This document shows, in pieces, positions 1-10,763 of a stretch of DNA of 64,000 bases (positions within the stretch are counted from its first letter, which is position 1; each line of letters begins with the position of its first letter). The notes under the pieces are model-generated. The model was not told where the DNA came from. It did no database searches and worked only from the letters and a program-made list of their open reading frames with translations. Both the position numbers and the translations under genes were made by a program. Source of the stretch: Arbacia lixula (taxonomy: Eukaryota > Echinodermata > Echinoidea > Arbacioida > Arbaciidae); NCBI GenBank assembly GCA_963669155.1, contig OZ022584.1, positions 5,236,224 through 5,300,223 on the forward strand. Direction: 5' to 3'.

Positions 1-2200
1 GTGCCCTTTTTTCATTGTAGTTGACTGCGATTGCGCGCTATGCGCGCTTTTGTTTTCCATTGCATTGACTCCTGTGTTAAAGCCCTATAAGGTAGCTGCC
101 AGCAGTTAACTGTATGCTAAACGGCAGTTCGAGAATCGTAGCGATCGTCCAGGAAATCATGTTGTCATAGTGAAATTGTGTTGTCGTTTATTGCAATTCG
201 ATCACGTCGATGAATATCGCGGAGAGAACAATGTTTGAGGAACTTGTAGGATCATTTTGCGTTTTGTTCTAGTGGTTTTTAACCGTCGATCGGCGAGGAG
301 ATAATGAATTGGATAATTGATTGGATTTGGATGTGTGAAAGACGGATTTACAATTGAAGGTAAATGAATCGTTGGCTCGACCTTAAAAAAAGCAACCAAG
401 ACCTAGGCACAACCCTAACCCTAAACCTAAGACCTATAATTGGCTATCCTAACCCTAATTTTAAGGTATTTAGGACAGTTTGTAGATTAGAATCTTAAGG
501 AACTAGGTGTTTCAGCGGATGGATATCGTCGCCCAAAACACTCTGGATACTAGCGAGTCGCTGTATAGAAACCCATGGCAATCGTATCTCGACCTAAAAC
601 TTGTAGGGACCCAATCACTCAAGTCAGTTCACATCGGGGATTGATCTAGATGACGCCAGGCACTCGTTGCTAACATTCTTAACTTCGTTGCTAGAGGTGG
701 GACTCAAGTCGGTAAAGTGCATAATATACCTCCAATGAGCTCCGGACTGTAACTTGTCACAAGTCAGCACGACGGTGCTGTGTTGGTTTTTCTTTGTTCT
801 TTGTAGGGTTTTCTTCGTAGATTGTCTTTGTTGCCTTTTATCTGGTTGTTACCAGGTTGTTGTTTCTGGTTGTTACTTTTCCTTATCATGTCATTGAAGC
901 TGATCAGTTATCTATTTGTTTTAAAAAAGTCCTTTGTCATTTGGAATCTATAAAATAGTCTTCCTTTTCACCTTTTCTTCATGTGTCGTTCCAGGGTAAT
1001 TAAGTTTGATTAATTATTTGTAAGCCAATTATGGGGAGAGTTTCGTTAATTTAATTAGCATTAATCTGTACAAGTATTATCTGTGACATAGGCCTATATA
1101 TACATATATGCATTTGTAAGTACAAATTACAATAAAATAGCTGAAATATTAGATATAATTACTCAATTGTTATAATCATATAACGATGTTTAATCAAATA
1201 AACTGAACGAATAGCTTCCGGAATCAAGTTTTAAATAAATAAGTCCACTAATCCCCCAACCTATATTACACCCCGAAAATTAGTCCTAACCATTCCTAAC
1301 TCCCATCTGGACAGCCACCCCCCCCCCCCCCCAACTCCCTGACACCAACCCTTCCTTTTAACCCTCCCACCTCAACCCCCCACCCTTCCCTTCCCCAACC
1401 TGCTCACGCTCACCTCTTTACTCCCGCGTTCACAACTGTCATAGTTAAAAAGAAAAAAAAAATCTTTCCATAACCTACCAAAGCAGTATCATATAACCTT
1501 TCCAATTATATTTTTGTAAATAATTATATGTTGCATAAATAACTTATAGTGTCCATTAAGCTAACCTTTCCCGTTATTTTGATGCTGTAAATAATTATAC
1601 ATGTTATTACATAAAACAACCTACATAGTCTATTAAATTAACATGTCAATATATTCCCACTTTTATGTAGTCCCAATTTACCCCTTTTAATTACCAATTT
1701 CTTTTCCTCCTCTCTATAGTTCAAAATATCCCGTTGTATTTTCCTTGATGAGGGAAGAGTAGATCCTGTTCTAGATTTAAATATAATATATTTTACCATA
1801 ACTATCAACGTATTAACAAATTTTACTCCTATAGATTTACCTGAAGGACCGACGAATATATCCTTCCATTCTAAAGTTGCAATTTAATTTCTGTTTTTCC
1901 ACATATACCCACTTGAGGACTAATATAAGAGATGAGACAAAATTCAATTTCGACAATGCATAAGTTTTTAGTAGATGCACTTTGCCCATAAGAATTAAAT
2001 CCCTCTGTTTCCACCATCCTTTAAGTCTTTTTATTTTGCTTAATATCTCTTTAATGTTTAAATCATCCTTCTTATTCCATACCTCCTTTTACTTCAACCC
2101 CCACCCCAACAACACACACACACACACAAACACAAACACACCGCCCCCTCTCACTCGCTCTCTCCCTCTAGAAGTAGCCTCTCGGGCCTAAAGCGCATTT
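1..2200. other. 5' spacer without recognisable gene
   Basis: No open frame here looks like a real exon. The stretch holds short telomere-like words (CCCTAACCCTAA type near 412-430 and 450-460), an AT-rich part (about 1000-1250 and 1440-1980), a run of 15 C at 1318-1332, and a short CA-rich microsatellite near 2112-2140. The distal part of the promoter of the gene at 2410 may lie at its right end. Confidence 0.5.
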
Positions 2201-2409
2201 CAGCGCGAAGCACATTATGACGTACTGTATAGTAACCATGCGCATGCGCCCTCCTCTTTGATTTCCCCTGGCAACCAAATCAATGTATTATGCGCTATGC
2301 ATTGTGTGCGCGCGCTAGCTTCACACAATATAGCCTAGAGATTGTGATAACCAGCTTTTAGCAACTTTCTTGTTTTAATTGGAAAATTCTTGCCGACTAA
2401 AGGAGAATC
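2190..2409 (+). promoter_or_regulatory. CpG-richer promoter and 5'UTR with NRF-1-type palindrome
   Basis: This stretch has more CpG than its AT-rich surroundings and contains TGCGCATGCGC at 2239-2249, a perfect match to the NRF-1 palindrome typical of TATA-less animal promoters. GCGC words follow at about 2290-2320. It lies just upstream of an ATG (2410) with a strong splice donor 13 bases later. Promoter activity is inferred from position and motif only; no transcription start can be fixed. Confidence 0.45.
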
Positions 2410-2422
2410 ATGAGTGACGAAC
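2410..2422 (+). CDS. Coding exon 1 of the glutamate-rich protein (MSDE)
   Basis: A 13-base coding exon: ATG AGT GAC GAA C followed by the near-consensus donor GTGAGT. It ends in phase 1, exactly the phase needed by the acceptor at 3617. It is too short to show as an open frame of its own. Confidence 0.5.
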
Positions 2423-3232
2423 GTGAGTTTCAATATGACAATGACTATGTTAACTTAAGAGGCTAAAACATCCTATAAAAATTAGAAATTTGATTAATAA
2501 TATCAATTCGAAATAGAAGAAGTTACTAATACTAGCTGTGGGTGCTTGTGTGCGCGTACCGCATGTCTTTCTATGTGTGTGTGTGTGTGTGGGGGGGGGG
2601 GATATTTGTATTTTCTTTACTGTTGTTCTGTCACTCTAAAATGTACATAAGTTGCTTGAATTATTAATGAAAGTGGGGAGGGGCAGAGAAAGAGAAGGAT
2701 AAAGCCGATAGAAGATCTGCGGATACTAAAACATTAGATGAAAAAGATACATTTAAGTGACGGAACACAAAATATGTATACGTTAATTCCCTTCAACATT
2801 TTGATTGCAAAACATTGCCAAATATTTGAGTTTCGACTAATTATTCATATGCTGATCTTTCTGCCTTTTTCCAAAGCACAGACATCTCTAATTATATGTA
2901 TATATTATTATGAGCGGCATCTTATCGTGAAATATTTGTTTCTTGTATCACAATTATTGCTAATAAGTCATGACAACATCATTAATGCAAAAAAGTGTTG
3001 ATGATTAAGATTATGAACATGATAACAATGACAATAATGATAATGATCATCGTAATAATTATGACGGTACTAAAATAATATTACATGTACTATTACATGT
3101 TACTACCCAGTGCTATCATTATTATTATAACTCTACGACTAGTACCACGACAACAACAACAACTACTACTGCTACTACTACTACTACTACTACACTGCTA
3201 CTACTACTACTACTACTACACTGCTACTACTT

Positions 3233-3296
<64 letters not shown>

Positions 3297-3390
3297 ACTG
3301 CTGCTACTACTACTACACTGCTACTACTACTACACTACTACTAGTACTGCTATTACTACTACTTCTACTACTACTACTACTACTACTACT

Positions 3391-3431
<41 letters not shown>

Positions 3432-5032
3432 GTTACTACTACTACTGTTATCCTTACTACTGATAGTAAGGATAAGAATCACCGTGATGTTGACAATCGT
3501 AAAGATCTGAAATGAAATCAATCAGAAACAAATATACACTACCTATGGTTAATAAAAGTGTTTGTTTTTTATTATTTTGAATAATTGATACGATTGCATA
3601 TCCATTATTTTTAACAGCGACCCGAGTTATCCCTATGTGGGACTTTCAAATCATTGACTGGCTCAATTTCGATTGGTTTGTCTTCATCGAAAACATCGAT
3701 GAGGAGGCGGTGAACTCGCTTGTTCGGCTTCTTCGGGAGGGGGCGCAGAAGACGGACGAGGGGTTGGATGGAGAGAAGGAGGAGGAGGCAGATGTGGAGG
3801 AGGAGCAGAAGGGGGTGGATGAGGTAGAGGGAGGCGGTGAGGAGGAGGAGCAGGAGAAGGAGGCCGAGGAGGAGGGTCAGGGGGAAGAGAGGGAGGAGCA
3901 GGAAGAGGAGGAAGCAGCGGAGGAGGAGGGGGAGGAGGCAGCAGCGGGGAAGGTGGTGGTGGAAGAGGAAGAGGAGGAGGAGGAAGGCGAGGGGGCGAAG
4001 CAGGCGGAGCAGGCGGAGGAGGGGGAGGAGGAGGTCAAGGAGGAGCGGGAGGAGGAGCAGGAGCAGGAGGTGACGGAGGAGGAGACAGCAGCGGGGGAGG
4101 AGGAGACAGCAGCCTGGGGGGAGGAGAGCCAGGGGGAGAAGGGGAAGGAGGAGGCCGAGGAGGACGCCGAGGAGGACGCCAAGGAGGAGGTGGCGGAGGA
4201 CGAGGCAGCAGTGAGGCAGGAGAAAAGTCAGGGGGAGGAGGTGGGGGAGGGGGAGGATAAGAAGGTGGAAGGCGAGGAGGACGCTGAGGAAGACGCCAAG
4301 GAGGACGCCAAGGAGGACGCAAATGAGGAGGAGAAGGAGGAGCAGGAGGGGCTGGAGGAGGAGGAGGAGGCCACGGAGGAGGCCAAGGAGGAGCGGGAGG
4401 AGCAAGAGGAGGAGGAGGCCGAGGTGGAAGGCGAGGAGGACGCCGAGGAAGACGCCAAGGAGGACGCCAAGGAGGAGGAAAAGGAGGAGCAGGAGGGGCA
4501 GGAGGAGGAAGAGGAGGCCAAGGAGGAGCAGGAGGCCAAGGAGGAGGCCAAGGTCGAGACCAGGGGGGAGGCCAAGGGAGAGGCCAAAGAGGAGCCCATG
4601 GAGGAGGTTCTGGAGGGGCAGGAGCGGGAGGAGGAGGAGGAAGAGAAGAAGAGCGAGGATGGTAGTTGCCAGATGGAGGGGGAGGCAGCATCTGAGGTGG
4701 AGAAGAAGGGGGAGGCCCAGGGGGAGGACGGGAAAGAGCCGACCGAGGCAACGGTGGACATTGAGGTGAAAAGCGAGGAGGATAAGGAGTGGCAGGGGGA
4801 GGGAAAAGTAGCTGAGAAGGAGGAGGAGGGCAAAGCGGGGATGGCGGAGGACGCAAGCGAGGGGGAGGTGCACCATGGGGAGGAGGACGAACAGGGGGAG
4901 GAGGAGGAGGGACAGGAGGATGAGGACGAAAGAAGACGAATCAAGGGCAACAAATGGTGGAAGGCCTTGGTCTGCTGCCTTCCTTTTAAATGGAGGCGAA
5001 GAAATGCTTATTCCCGGAGCGGGGATGGATAG
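2410..5032 (+). CDS. Two-exon gene for a glutamate-rich acidic protein (475 aa)
   Basis: Exon 1 is 2410-2422 (ATG AGT GAC GAA C, then GTGAGT). Exon 2 is 3618-5032 after a TTTTTAACAG acceptor. The junction is phase 1 and reads MSDE-PTRVIPMWDF straight into the long frame, giving 475 residues and a TAG stop. Residues ~10-45 are aromatic, hydrophobic and then helical (WDFQIIDWLNFDWFVFI, then EEAVNSLVRLL). About 390 residues of Glu/Ala/Lys-rich low complexity follow, with an internally duplicated block (GEEDAEEDAKEDAKED, around 4267-4370 and 4426-4520). The C-terminus is basic-aromatic with a Cys pair (KWWKALVCCLPFKWRRR). That could be a palmitoylated membrane anchor, which is inference. I recognise no family. 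The repetitive GGAGGA DNA also keeps other frames open, so the case rests on the unique ends and the matching splice phase. Confidence 0.55.
2423..3617 (+). other. Intron 1 of the glutamate-rich gene
   Basis: The intron runs from GTGAGT to TTTTTAACAG. It contains a GT microsatellite with a G run (about 2575-2600) and a long trinucleotide array (3149-3445). The 87-residue open frame at 2738-3001 has no codon bias or recognisable motif and is treated as chance. Confidence 0.45.
3149..3445. repeat. (TAC/CTA)n trinucleotide microsatellite
   Basis: Almost 300 bases of ACT/CTA repeats with sporadic CTG, CTT and CCT interruptions. It keeps several frames open on both strands (poly-Thr, poly-Leu, poly-Tyr, poly-Ser), which are artefacts of the repeat. 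It lies in the inferred intron of the glutamate-rich gene, about 170 bases before the acceptor. Confidence 0.9.
3618..5032 (+). CDS. Coding exon 2 of the glutamate-rich protein
   Basis: A terminal exon from the acceptor at 3617 to TAG at 5030-5032. The GAG-rich purine strand covers about 3760-4930. Unique sequence flanks it on both sides: IIDWLNFDWFVFIENI at the start and a KWWKALVCC tail at the end. The antisense Leu/Ser/Pro frames and the Arg-rich +1 frame are shadows of the same purine repeat. Confidence 0.55.
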
Positions 5033-6601
5033 CGGAGAAGGAGGAGGGCAGGGGGAGGGGGAGGGGGGAGGGGGAAGGGGGGAGGGGGAGGAGGGGAGGA
5101 GGGGATGGTGGATAAAGAGGTGGGAGGGCTTCGAGGCATCTGCGAAGAGAAAGGCCAGGAGTGCGGCCTTTCGGACAAGGGGTAATGATGAGAAGGAGGG
5201 AAAGGCTCGACGGTGGGGCCAGTGACGGGGAAGGCAACATTCCGTAGCGGAGCTTTCGCCACTGACTACAGGCACGAAAATGATTGGTGAGTAGAATACA
5301 CTGGGACTGAAAATGGTTGATTTGATTGGAGATCGCTAGGATTATTCTTTCCCAATAGAAAACGAAATGGTTATGTTAAATCCATGTTATGTCCTGTCCA
5401 TACCGTTCCATAAAACTATTTTTATGCCGACAACTTACGAAGGACGGCATTCACGATCAATGGCAATTATTGAAATCAAATGGTAATTTATCGATGATTT
5501 GTACCACGTGTAGATAGTATTTTCTGTCAATAGAATTATGATGATTAGGGTAAATCATATGAAACATGGTCACGAGGTCTTTTTCATTTTCTTTTTTGTG
5601 AGTGAAGGGCGACGGCGACGACGATCGAACAAAAAGACGAGGAGGCGAGTGATGGCGAAGTCAAGTTCCTCACAGGGCACGGATAACGCAACCTGTTTAC
5701 AACTCTTACTGGGTAACGATTTACACACACACGGAAACAGTGAGTATTACGCGGTGGTCACTGACAGTATTTTTGTTACATTAGAAATGGTTCGGTTACC
5801 CATCTTTTTGGGAAGTTACATCGTGTTTTTTTTTTTTTTTGAAAATGAAACATTATCTAGATTTCTTCAGGTTTTAAAACAATCTGCATTGACATGATAT
5901 AAGTCATGAGTAGATAACATTCTTATAAAACAGAATATACTCTATTGTCATATGAAAAGAATATGAATGCCTGTTATACGTTACGTGGATGTTCATTGTG
6001 CGTGTGTTCTGTTTATATTTATTATAATAACAGCATCTTGATTTACTCTTTTACACAGGATATGCACGCAGGAAAAAGAAGGAGGTAAACGCATGCGCAA
6101 GATGGGCAAGGAGATATTGGGACGGGGGAAGCAACTAATCTCGAGGGGGGGGGGGGGGGGGGGGGCTGCCGAATACAGAGTGGATGAAGAATGGGGAGAT
6201 TCTATTGTCACGACAATGGAAAGACAGTAGCGATCATCACGAAGTCACCAGCGTCGCGTTAACCTGGCTTTATATTTAAGTTGGAATGCTGGAGGAGAAA
6301 ACGTATAAACTATTAATAAACGATCAAATAAAAGCAATATATTGTTATGGGAGCTGAAAACACAAGCAACAATGCCAGGACACGGTCATGGAGACAACAA
6401 TAGCAACAGCATCAGCAGTAAGGACACACAACAATAACAACATGTCGAGCGCATTATGATAATCTGAGAAATGGCATACAACTGTGACACATTGCATCAT
6501 ATGATATTGCGGATATAATAAATCATGAGTTGAAATGTATGAAATATAAACAGAACTGGCTTGCTTGTTCTTTGAAATCTTTATTTCTGAGAAGAATATA
6601 A

Positions 6602-6648
<47 letters not shown>

Positions 6649-6933
6649 AAATGAGCGGGCGGTTAAGAGAGGAAGTAGTGAATGAGGGGTGAGATGAAAG
6701 GGGTGGGGTGTGAGGGGTTGCCAGATGGAAAGAGTGAGAGAGAGAAAGAAGGGGGAGAAACATGAGAAATATGAAAGAGCGGTATAGACAGAATGCAATT
6801 AATGAGGGATGTGGTAACAAAAAAAAAAGATGATAAAGGAAAAAAATAATAAAGCATTGGGAGTCCAAAAAAGTTTTAAAAATAAAGGGAAGAAAGAAAA
6901 AGCATATGTCTCTGTCTTTCTCCCCCCCCCCTC

Positions 6934-6977
<44 letters not shown>

Positions 6978-7332
6978 ACTATCCACTTCCTCTCTCCGCC
7001 CCCTCTGTCTCTATTTCTCTATACATGTCTCCTCCTCCTCCTCTCTCTATCCACCATCCCCCTCTTTAGATTTGTATTTCCTCTCTCCTTCTCGCTCTCT
7101 CTCCTCTTCGCCTGGCAATATCAAGGAATTCATTGTTCTACGGCTAGTCGTTAATTGTATAAATCGTTTAAGGAATCTATATCAGCGACAGATACACATT
7201 CAAAAGTTCACATACAATGTTATGGATAGTGGTGGTATATAGATGACCAAACCCGTAATCCAGCATGAACCCCGGCCCAACACAATGTCATTTTGAGAAG
7301 ATTGCTTCATGTCACGCTGTAGTCCTCTGCCT
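5033..7332. other. 3' flank and spacer rich in low-complexity DNA
   Basis: No confident gene. The stretch begins with a G-rich purine tail (5033-5110), likely 3'UTR of the glutamate-rich gene. Further on are a run of 21 G (6145-6165), a (GA)n tract (6605-6645) and a (CT)n tract (about 6925-6975). The 119-residue frame at 5538-5897 and the GA/CT frames at 6523-7154 are low complexity. Polyadenylation signals are not obvious near 5032; AATAAA-type words occur near 6315-6332. Confidence 0.4.
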
Positions 7333-7496
7333 GGGCCATGTTACATACAATAGGTTTTCAATTACTGTAACTTACCACCAATGGTAACTACCATGACAAC
7401 AGCCAATGGGCTCTCATCTTTGGACCTGTTGCCATGGTTATTACCATTGATGGTAAGTTACAATGATTGAAAATATAATTATATACAACATGGCCC
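7333..7496. mobile_element. GGGCC-ended MITE, copy 1
   Basis: A 164-bp palindromic element. GGGCCATGTTACATACAA at the left mirrors a right end finishing TACAACATGGCCC. Inside are GTTTTCAATTACTGTAACTT and its inverse, and facing TACCATTGATGGTA-type cores. Three relatives lie at 12796, 21139 and 23757. It has no coding capacity. The superfamily is not certain because no clear target-site duplication can be fixed. Confidence 0.75.
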
Positions 7497-7879
7497 TGGA
7501 CTGTTACTCATTATGCGAGCCACTGTATCTACTTCAACGATGAGGGCTTTTCAGCGAGTGAACTTGTATGGTCATCGCATTTCGTGGAGATGGGCCTAAA
7601 ACGTCAATAATCTGTGGGTTGTTTCACCAAGATGCTTGTATTCTGTTCTTGAGCTTTATCAGATTTGTTCCTGTTTTAACATAGTGGGAGTTAATTTCCG
7701 ACAATCCTAATCAAATGTGACAAATTATGAATTTTGTATTCAGACGCTTGTTAACAATGATGGACACTTAAAAAGTGTGAAAAGCACAACTACTGTTAAG
7801 TTTCACAAAGAAATCAACAACATATCAATAAGGTGAGGTATATTTTTAGTGATATACCATATCTCTGAAGCTCTTCACA

Positions 7880-8460
7880 GTTAAAAAAAAAATATCAACT
7901 CGGAAGATACATGCATCGATAAGATCGGGGAGAAACTCGACCATCTCGGCTCACTGATGATGTTCATCATAGATAGCGACTTCAATGGAATGGAGAGTAT
8001 GTTACAAGGTTTAGAAAATGGATGATGAAGAAGAAGATATGGCAAATCTGTCAGTGGAACACAAACTACTCATAATTATTGAAATAGAATTGGAACATAC
8101 TATCTGAATACATCGACATTTGTCGCGTTTCACACTCACTAAAAAGAATGAAGAAACTTAGTCAGGAGAAGGATCAAAGATTGGAAAAAAGTGGCAGATA
8201 AAGGTCCTTCATGAAGGTAAACTGTCATTGTACGACCAATGCATTCTCCCGCTAATGGCATACTAGTAATGCATCAGAAACATGTACCTAAACAGCTAAA
8301 ACGGAAAGTTCGCAGCAAGTAAAAATATGCGATGTAAAGAAAGAATTGGAGACATGATACTGAGGCCTTCATTCAGCAGTGCATTGAAGAGAAGAAGAGG
8401 AAGAGATCAAGAGAGTAAATTTGGCTGGTTATATCGAGCCGGGGGTGGTCTCGACGGGAA
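7880..8460 (+). mobile_element. Decayed LINE fragment (RTE-like reverse transcriptase, C-terminal part)
   Basis: Conceptual translation gives pieces typical of the end of RTE-type reverse transcriptases. One is KIGEKLDHL followed by DSDFNGMESMLQGLEN, near 7900-8020, at the place of the region after the catalytic FADD box. Another is KLSLYDQCILPLMAY, near 8220-8265. The last is basic KERIGDMIL-type sequence, near 8335-8360. The usual FADD motif itself is not intact, and stops and frame changes separate the pieces. It is truncated at both ends, with no endonuclease domain and no tail repeat seen. The clade call is by remembered motif pattern. Confidence 0.6.
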
Positions 8461-8469
8461 TTTCCTCAA

Positions 8470-8990
8470 AATAAAATTGAACAGAGAAAGTATTTGTTGG
8501 GAGGTCATTTAGAAGTGATAAATCGTACACCTGTCGTGTATTAAACGCTTGATGGCGCTACAATGAAAATATGGATCATGCAGAATCGAGGATCTGTCCG
8601 CCGAATTTGCCGTCACGCTTGCGTGTGTTTGAATGGGATGATAAGGACGCTCAGCGTCGAATCGCATCGACTGCAACAGCAAATATTGCATGTGTACTGC
8701 GTTGATCAGAAGATCAGAACGATTCTTACGTGCTTAACGAATGACGGGAACGGGAGGGATCTTGAGCGAATATGCGTCATTATCTTGATATATAACTCCG
8801 TGTTTCCATTTTCATGAATTAATATGATGGAATAGAACACTGCTGTGTCACTGTCACGTCCGAGAAACTACCAAAGGCGAGAGGACGTGTAAGAGAAATC
8901 CGCGAAGCCTCATCAAGGCAAGAGATTCAACAAGTGTGTACACGGAGTCACTGTTAGGAGCGCAACGGGCATTCACCGTCGTTTCCGCCC
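8470..8990 (+). promoter_or_regulatory. Probable promoter region of the MIEAP-like gene
   Basis: This stretch lies between the LINE remnant and the inferred untranslated first exon. It has more CpG than the introns (for example around 8600-8660 and 8860-9010). No TATA box or other decisive motif was seen, so the call rests only on position and composition. Confidence 0.3.
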
Positions 8991-9115
8991 GCAGTTCTCC
9001 CGTGCCTGTTGTTTGCTTTGCACGAAGAGAAAGAGCAGACGGGCTCGAGAAGTACTGAGCTGTTGGAGAAAGTGGGGGACTGATAAACAAACTTTTTATC
9101 ATCCTTCACCCAAAG
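8990..9115 (+). other. Probable 5' untranslated exon of the MIEAP-like gene
   Basis: A good donor, CAAAG|GTAAGAAC, lies at 9115/9116. It is followed by a ~400-base stretch ending in the acceptor of the first coding exon (CTCATTTTTACAG at 9513). The 5' limit is a guess. The minus-strand open frames across it show no recognisable protein. Confidence 0.4.
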
Positions 9116-9513
9116 GTAAGAACTTCGTTTGGACCCCTCACAAATAACACACACATTGGTACATATAACTGTAAGTGTACAATACAATAGAAAACATCAA
9201 TATCAGTTAAACCTATAGTATACTCTACAATGTATGTCTTAGACTGAGGCTCAGCCAGTCAAGTTTGCAGGACTGAAGTCCTGTGAAGAATGATATAAAT
9301 ATAAACCTAAGGGAGTTAGGAATCCGAGCTGTAGTAGTTAGATGGCTGTCACAAAAGACAGTCTCTCCTAAGATGTTGTTGGACTGCATTAAAAAAAAAT
9401 GCTCATTGCTTGTTTCAGTAAACTTGTTCAGAAAGTGTGAAGCATAATTTATAACAGGAAGAAATGTAAGTAGAAATTATATTGCTAGAATTTATTTTGG
9501 CTCATTTTTACAG

Positions 9514-10763
9514 AAGTGAATGGACTCTAAAGATGGCTTCTGCACCTGGTACCACCACCTCTGCACCCAACAGTATGGGTATTGGGCCAAGATCTCGCAG
9601 GACCAAGCGTCGAGCCCCTGCGCCTGCCAGTCAGGTAGGACAGGGGCCCTGGAGAGATTCCTCCTGGGTGCACAGCTTCTCCTCCCAGGGCCCTAGTCCC
9701 CTGGGGAACCCGCAGGACCTCAACCCTGCCTTCGCGCTTCGCAAGATCGTCCTGCTCATAGAGAAGCAGAAGTTTATTGATGTCTCGCAGCTCATCAACC
9801 AGCTAAACAACGTGACCATCAAGTCCATCCTTCACGACCTGCCCATGCAGATGTTCCTGGACGGAATCCCGGAGAGCCTGGTGGCCCTGGAAAGTCTCTA
9901 CTCTAAACTCTTCATCCTGGATCCGGATAACTTCCCAGTGGAGAAGCTCGACGTTGAAGCCACCGTCTTCCATATTGTGCGTTACCAAGCCATGGCTGAT
10001 TCCATGCTGGACAATGGGAGTGTGCAATCCAATGAGGAGACCAAGAAATCCATCACGAATATCCTCCGCATTGTCCTCTTCGTCAAGCCAGATATAGTAT
10101 CCGTGGTCCATGCACGGAAGCAGATGATGGACAATGCTCTTCACGGCATTGGGGAACACAGCATGGTGAAAGTGGCAGGATCACTTATGAACCTTCATGA
10201 TGGATTGAAAATTGAATTTGAAAAGACAACCGTATCCTACAAGACAGCCATCCAGCAGCTAGAACAGCTGTGCCTTTCTAATCCAAAGCCTGTCACTCTG
10301 AAATCATTTGCGAATCGTTCGATGCCCTCCGCTAACCACCAGGTCCTCATGACCTACACAGAAGCAGAGATCCAGGACAGGCTGTTCAAGAACAAGACCG
10401 TCCTGAATGCGGTGGAGTCCAACATGACCAACCAGCTTCCACACCTGATCCAGAACCTGAAAGACAGGATCGAGAATGACAAGAATGCCCTCTTGGCATT
10501 CGGCAGGCTGCGCAGGGAGCTCAGAGGCATCTCCGGCAGTGCCAAGGTGGCGCCTGTCCTGACCCAGTACTCCAGGAGTCTTCGGACAGTCCTGGATGTC
10601 TTCAAGGTGCTCTTGGATGAGCAGTTCCCTGAGAGTAAAACACAAGGACTCAACTTCCCAGACCAGGATGATCAGGTACTGAAGTTGGAGGAGGTGGATG
10701 GAGCAACACCCAAGGAAAACGGCCTGCATGCTGAAGGAAGTAACTCAACTGATCTTCCTAATG
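9514..10763 (+). CDS. Exon 1 (first coding) of the MIEAP-like gene
   Basis: The acceptor is at 9513 and the donor GTAAGG at 10764. Coding starts at ATG 9533, just inside the exon. The open frame extends upstream of the acceptor, so an upstream Met at 9482 is intronic in this model. It encodes residues 1-410: a basic RSRRTKRR cluster near residue 20, a GPWRDSSWVHSFSS segment, then about 300 residues of helix-prone sequence. GC content and synonymous choice differ clearly from the flanking introns, supporting real coding sequence. Confidence 0.85.

Noticed and set aside
412-460. Telomere-like CCCTAA words
   Set aside because: Only two to three scattered units, far too short for a telomere or a clear interstitial array.
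3085-3521. 141-residue Thr/Leu/Tyr frame and a 63-residue reverse frame
   Set aside because: They are produced by the trinucleotide microsatellite.
3611-5275. 554-residue minus-strand open frame rich in Leu and Pro, and several other frames over the GGAGGA region
   Set aside because: They are antisense or frame-shifted readings of the purine repeat with no splice logic. The plus-strand acidic frame is the only one with unique ends and a phase-matched first exon.
5538-5897. 119-residue open frame with an Arg-rich patch
   Set aside because: It contains poly-T-derived Phe runs, no recognisable domain and no supporting splice sites.
6058-6083. Possible 26-base exon between TTTTACACAG and GTAAAC
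   Set aside because: The upstream gene model already ends with a stop at 5032 and nothing downstream joins it in phase.
10304-10729. Minus-strand frames of 99-141 residues
   Set aside because: They lie opposite exon 1 of the MIEAP-like gene and reflect its codon composition.
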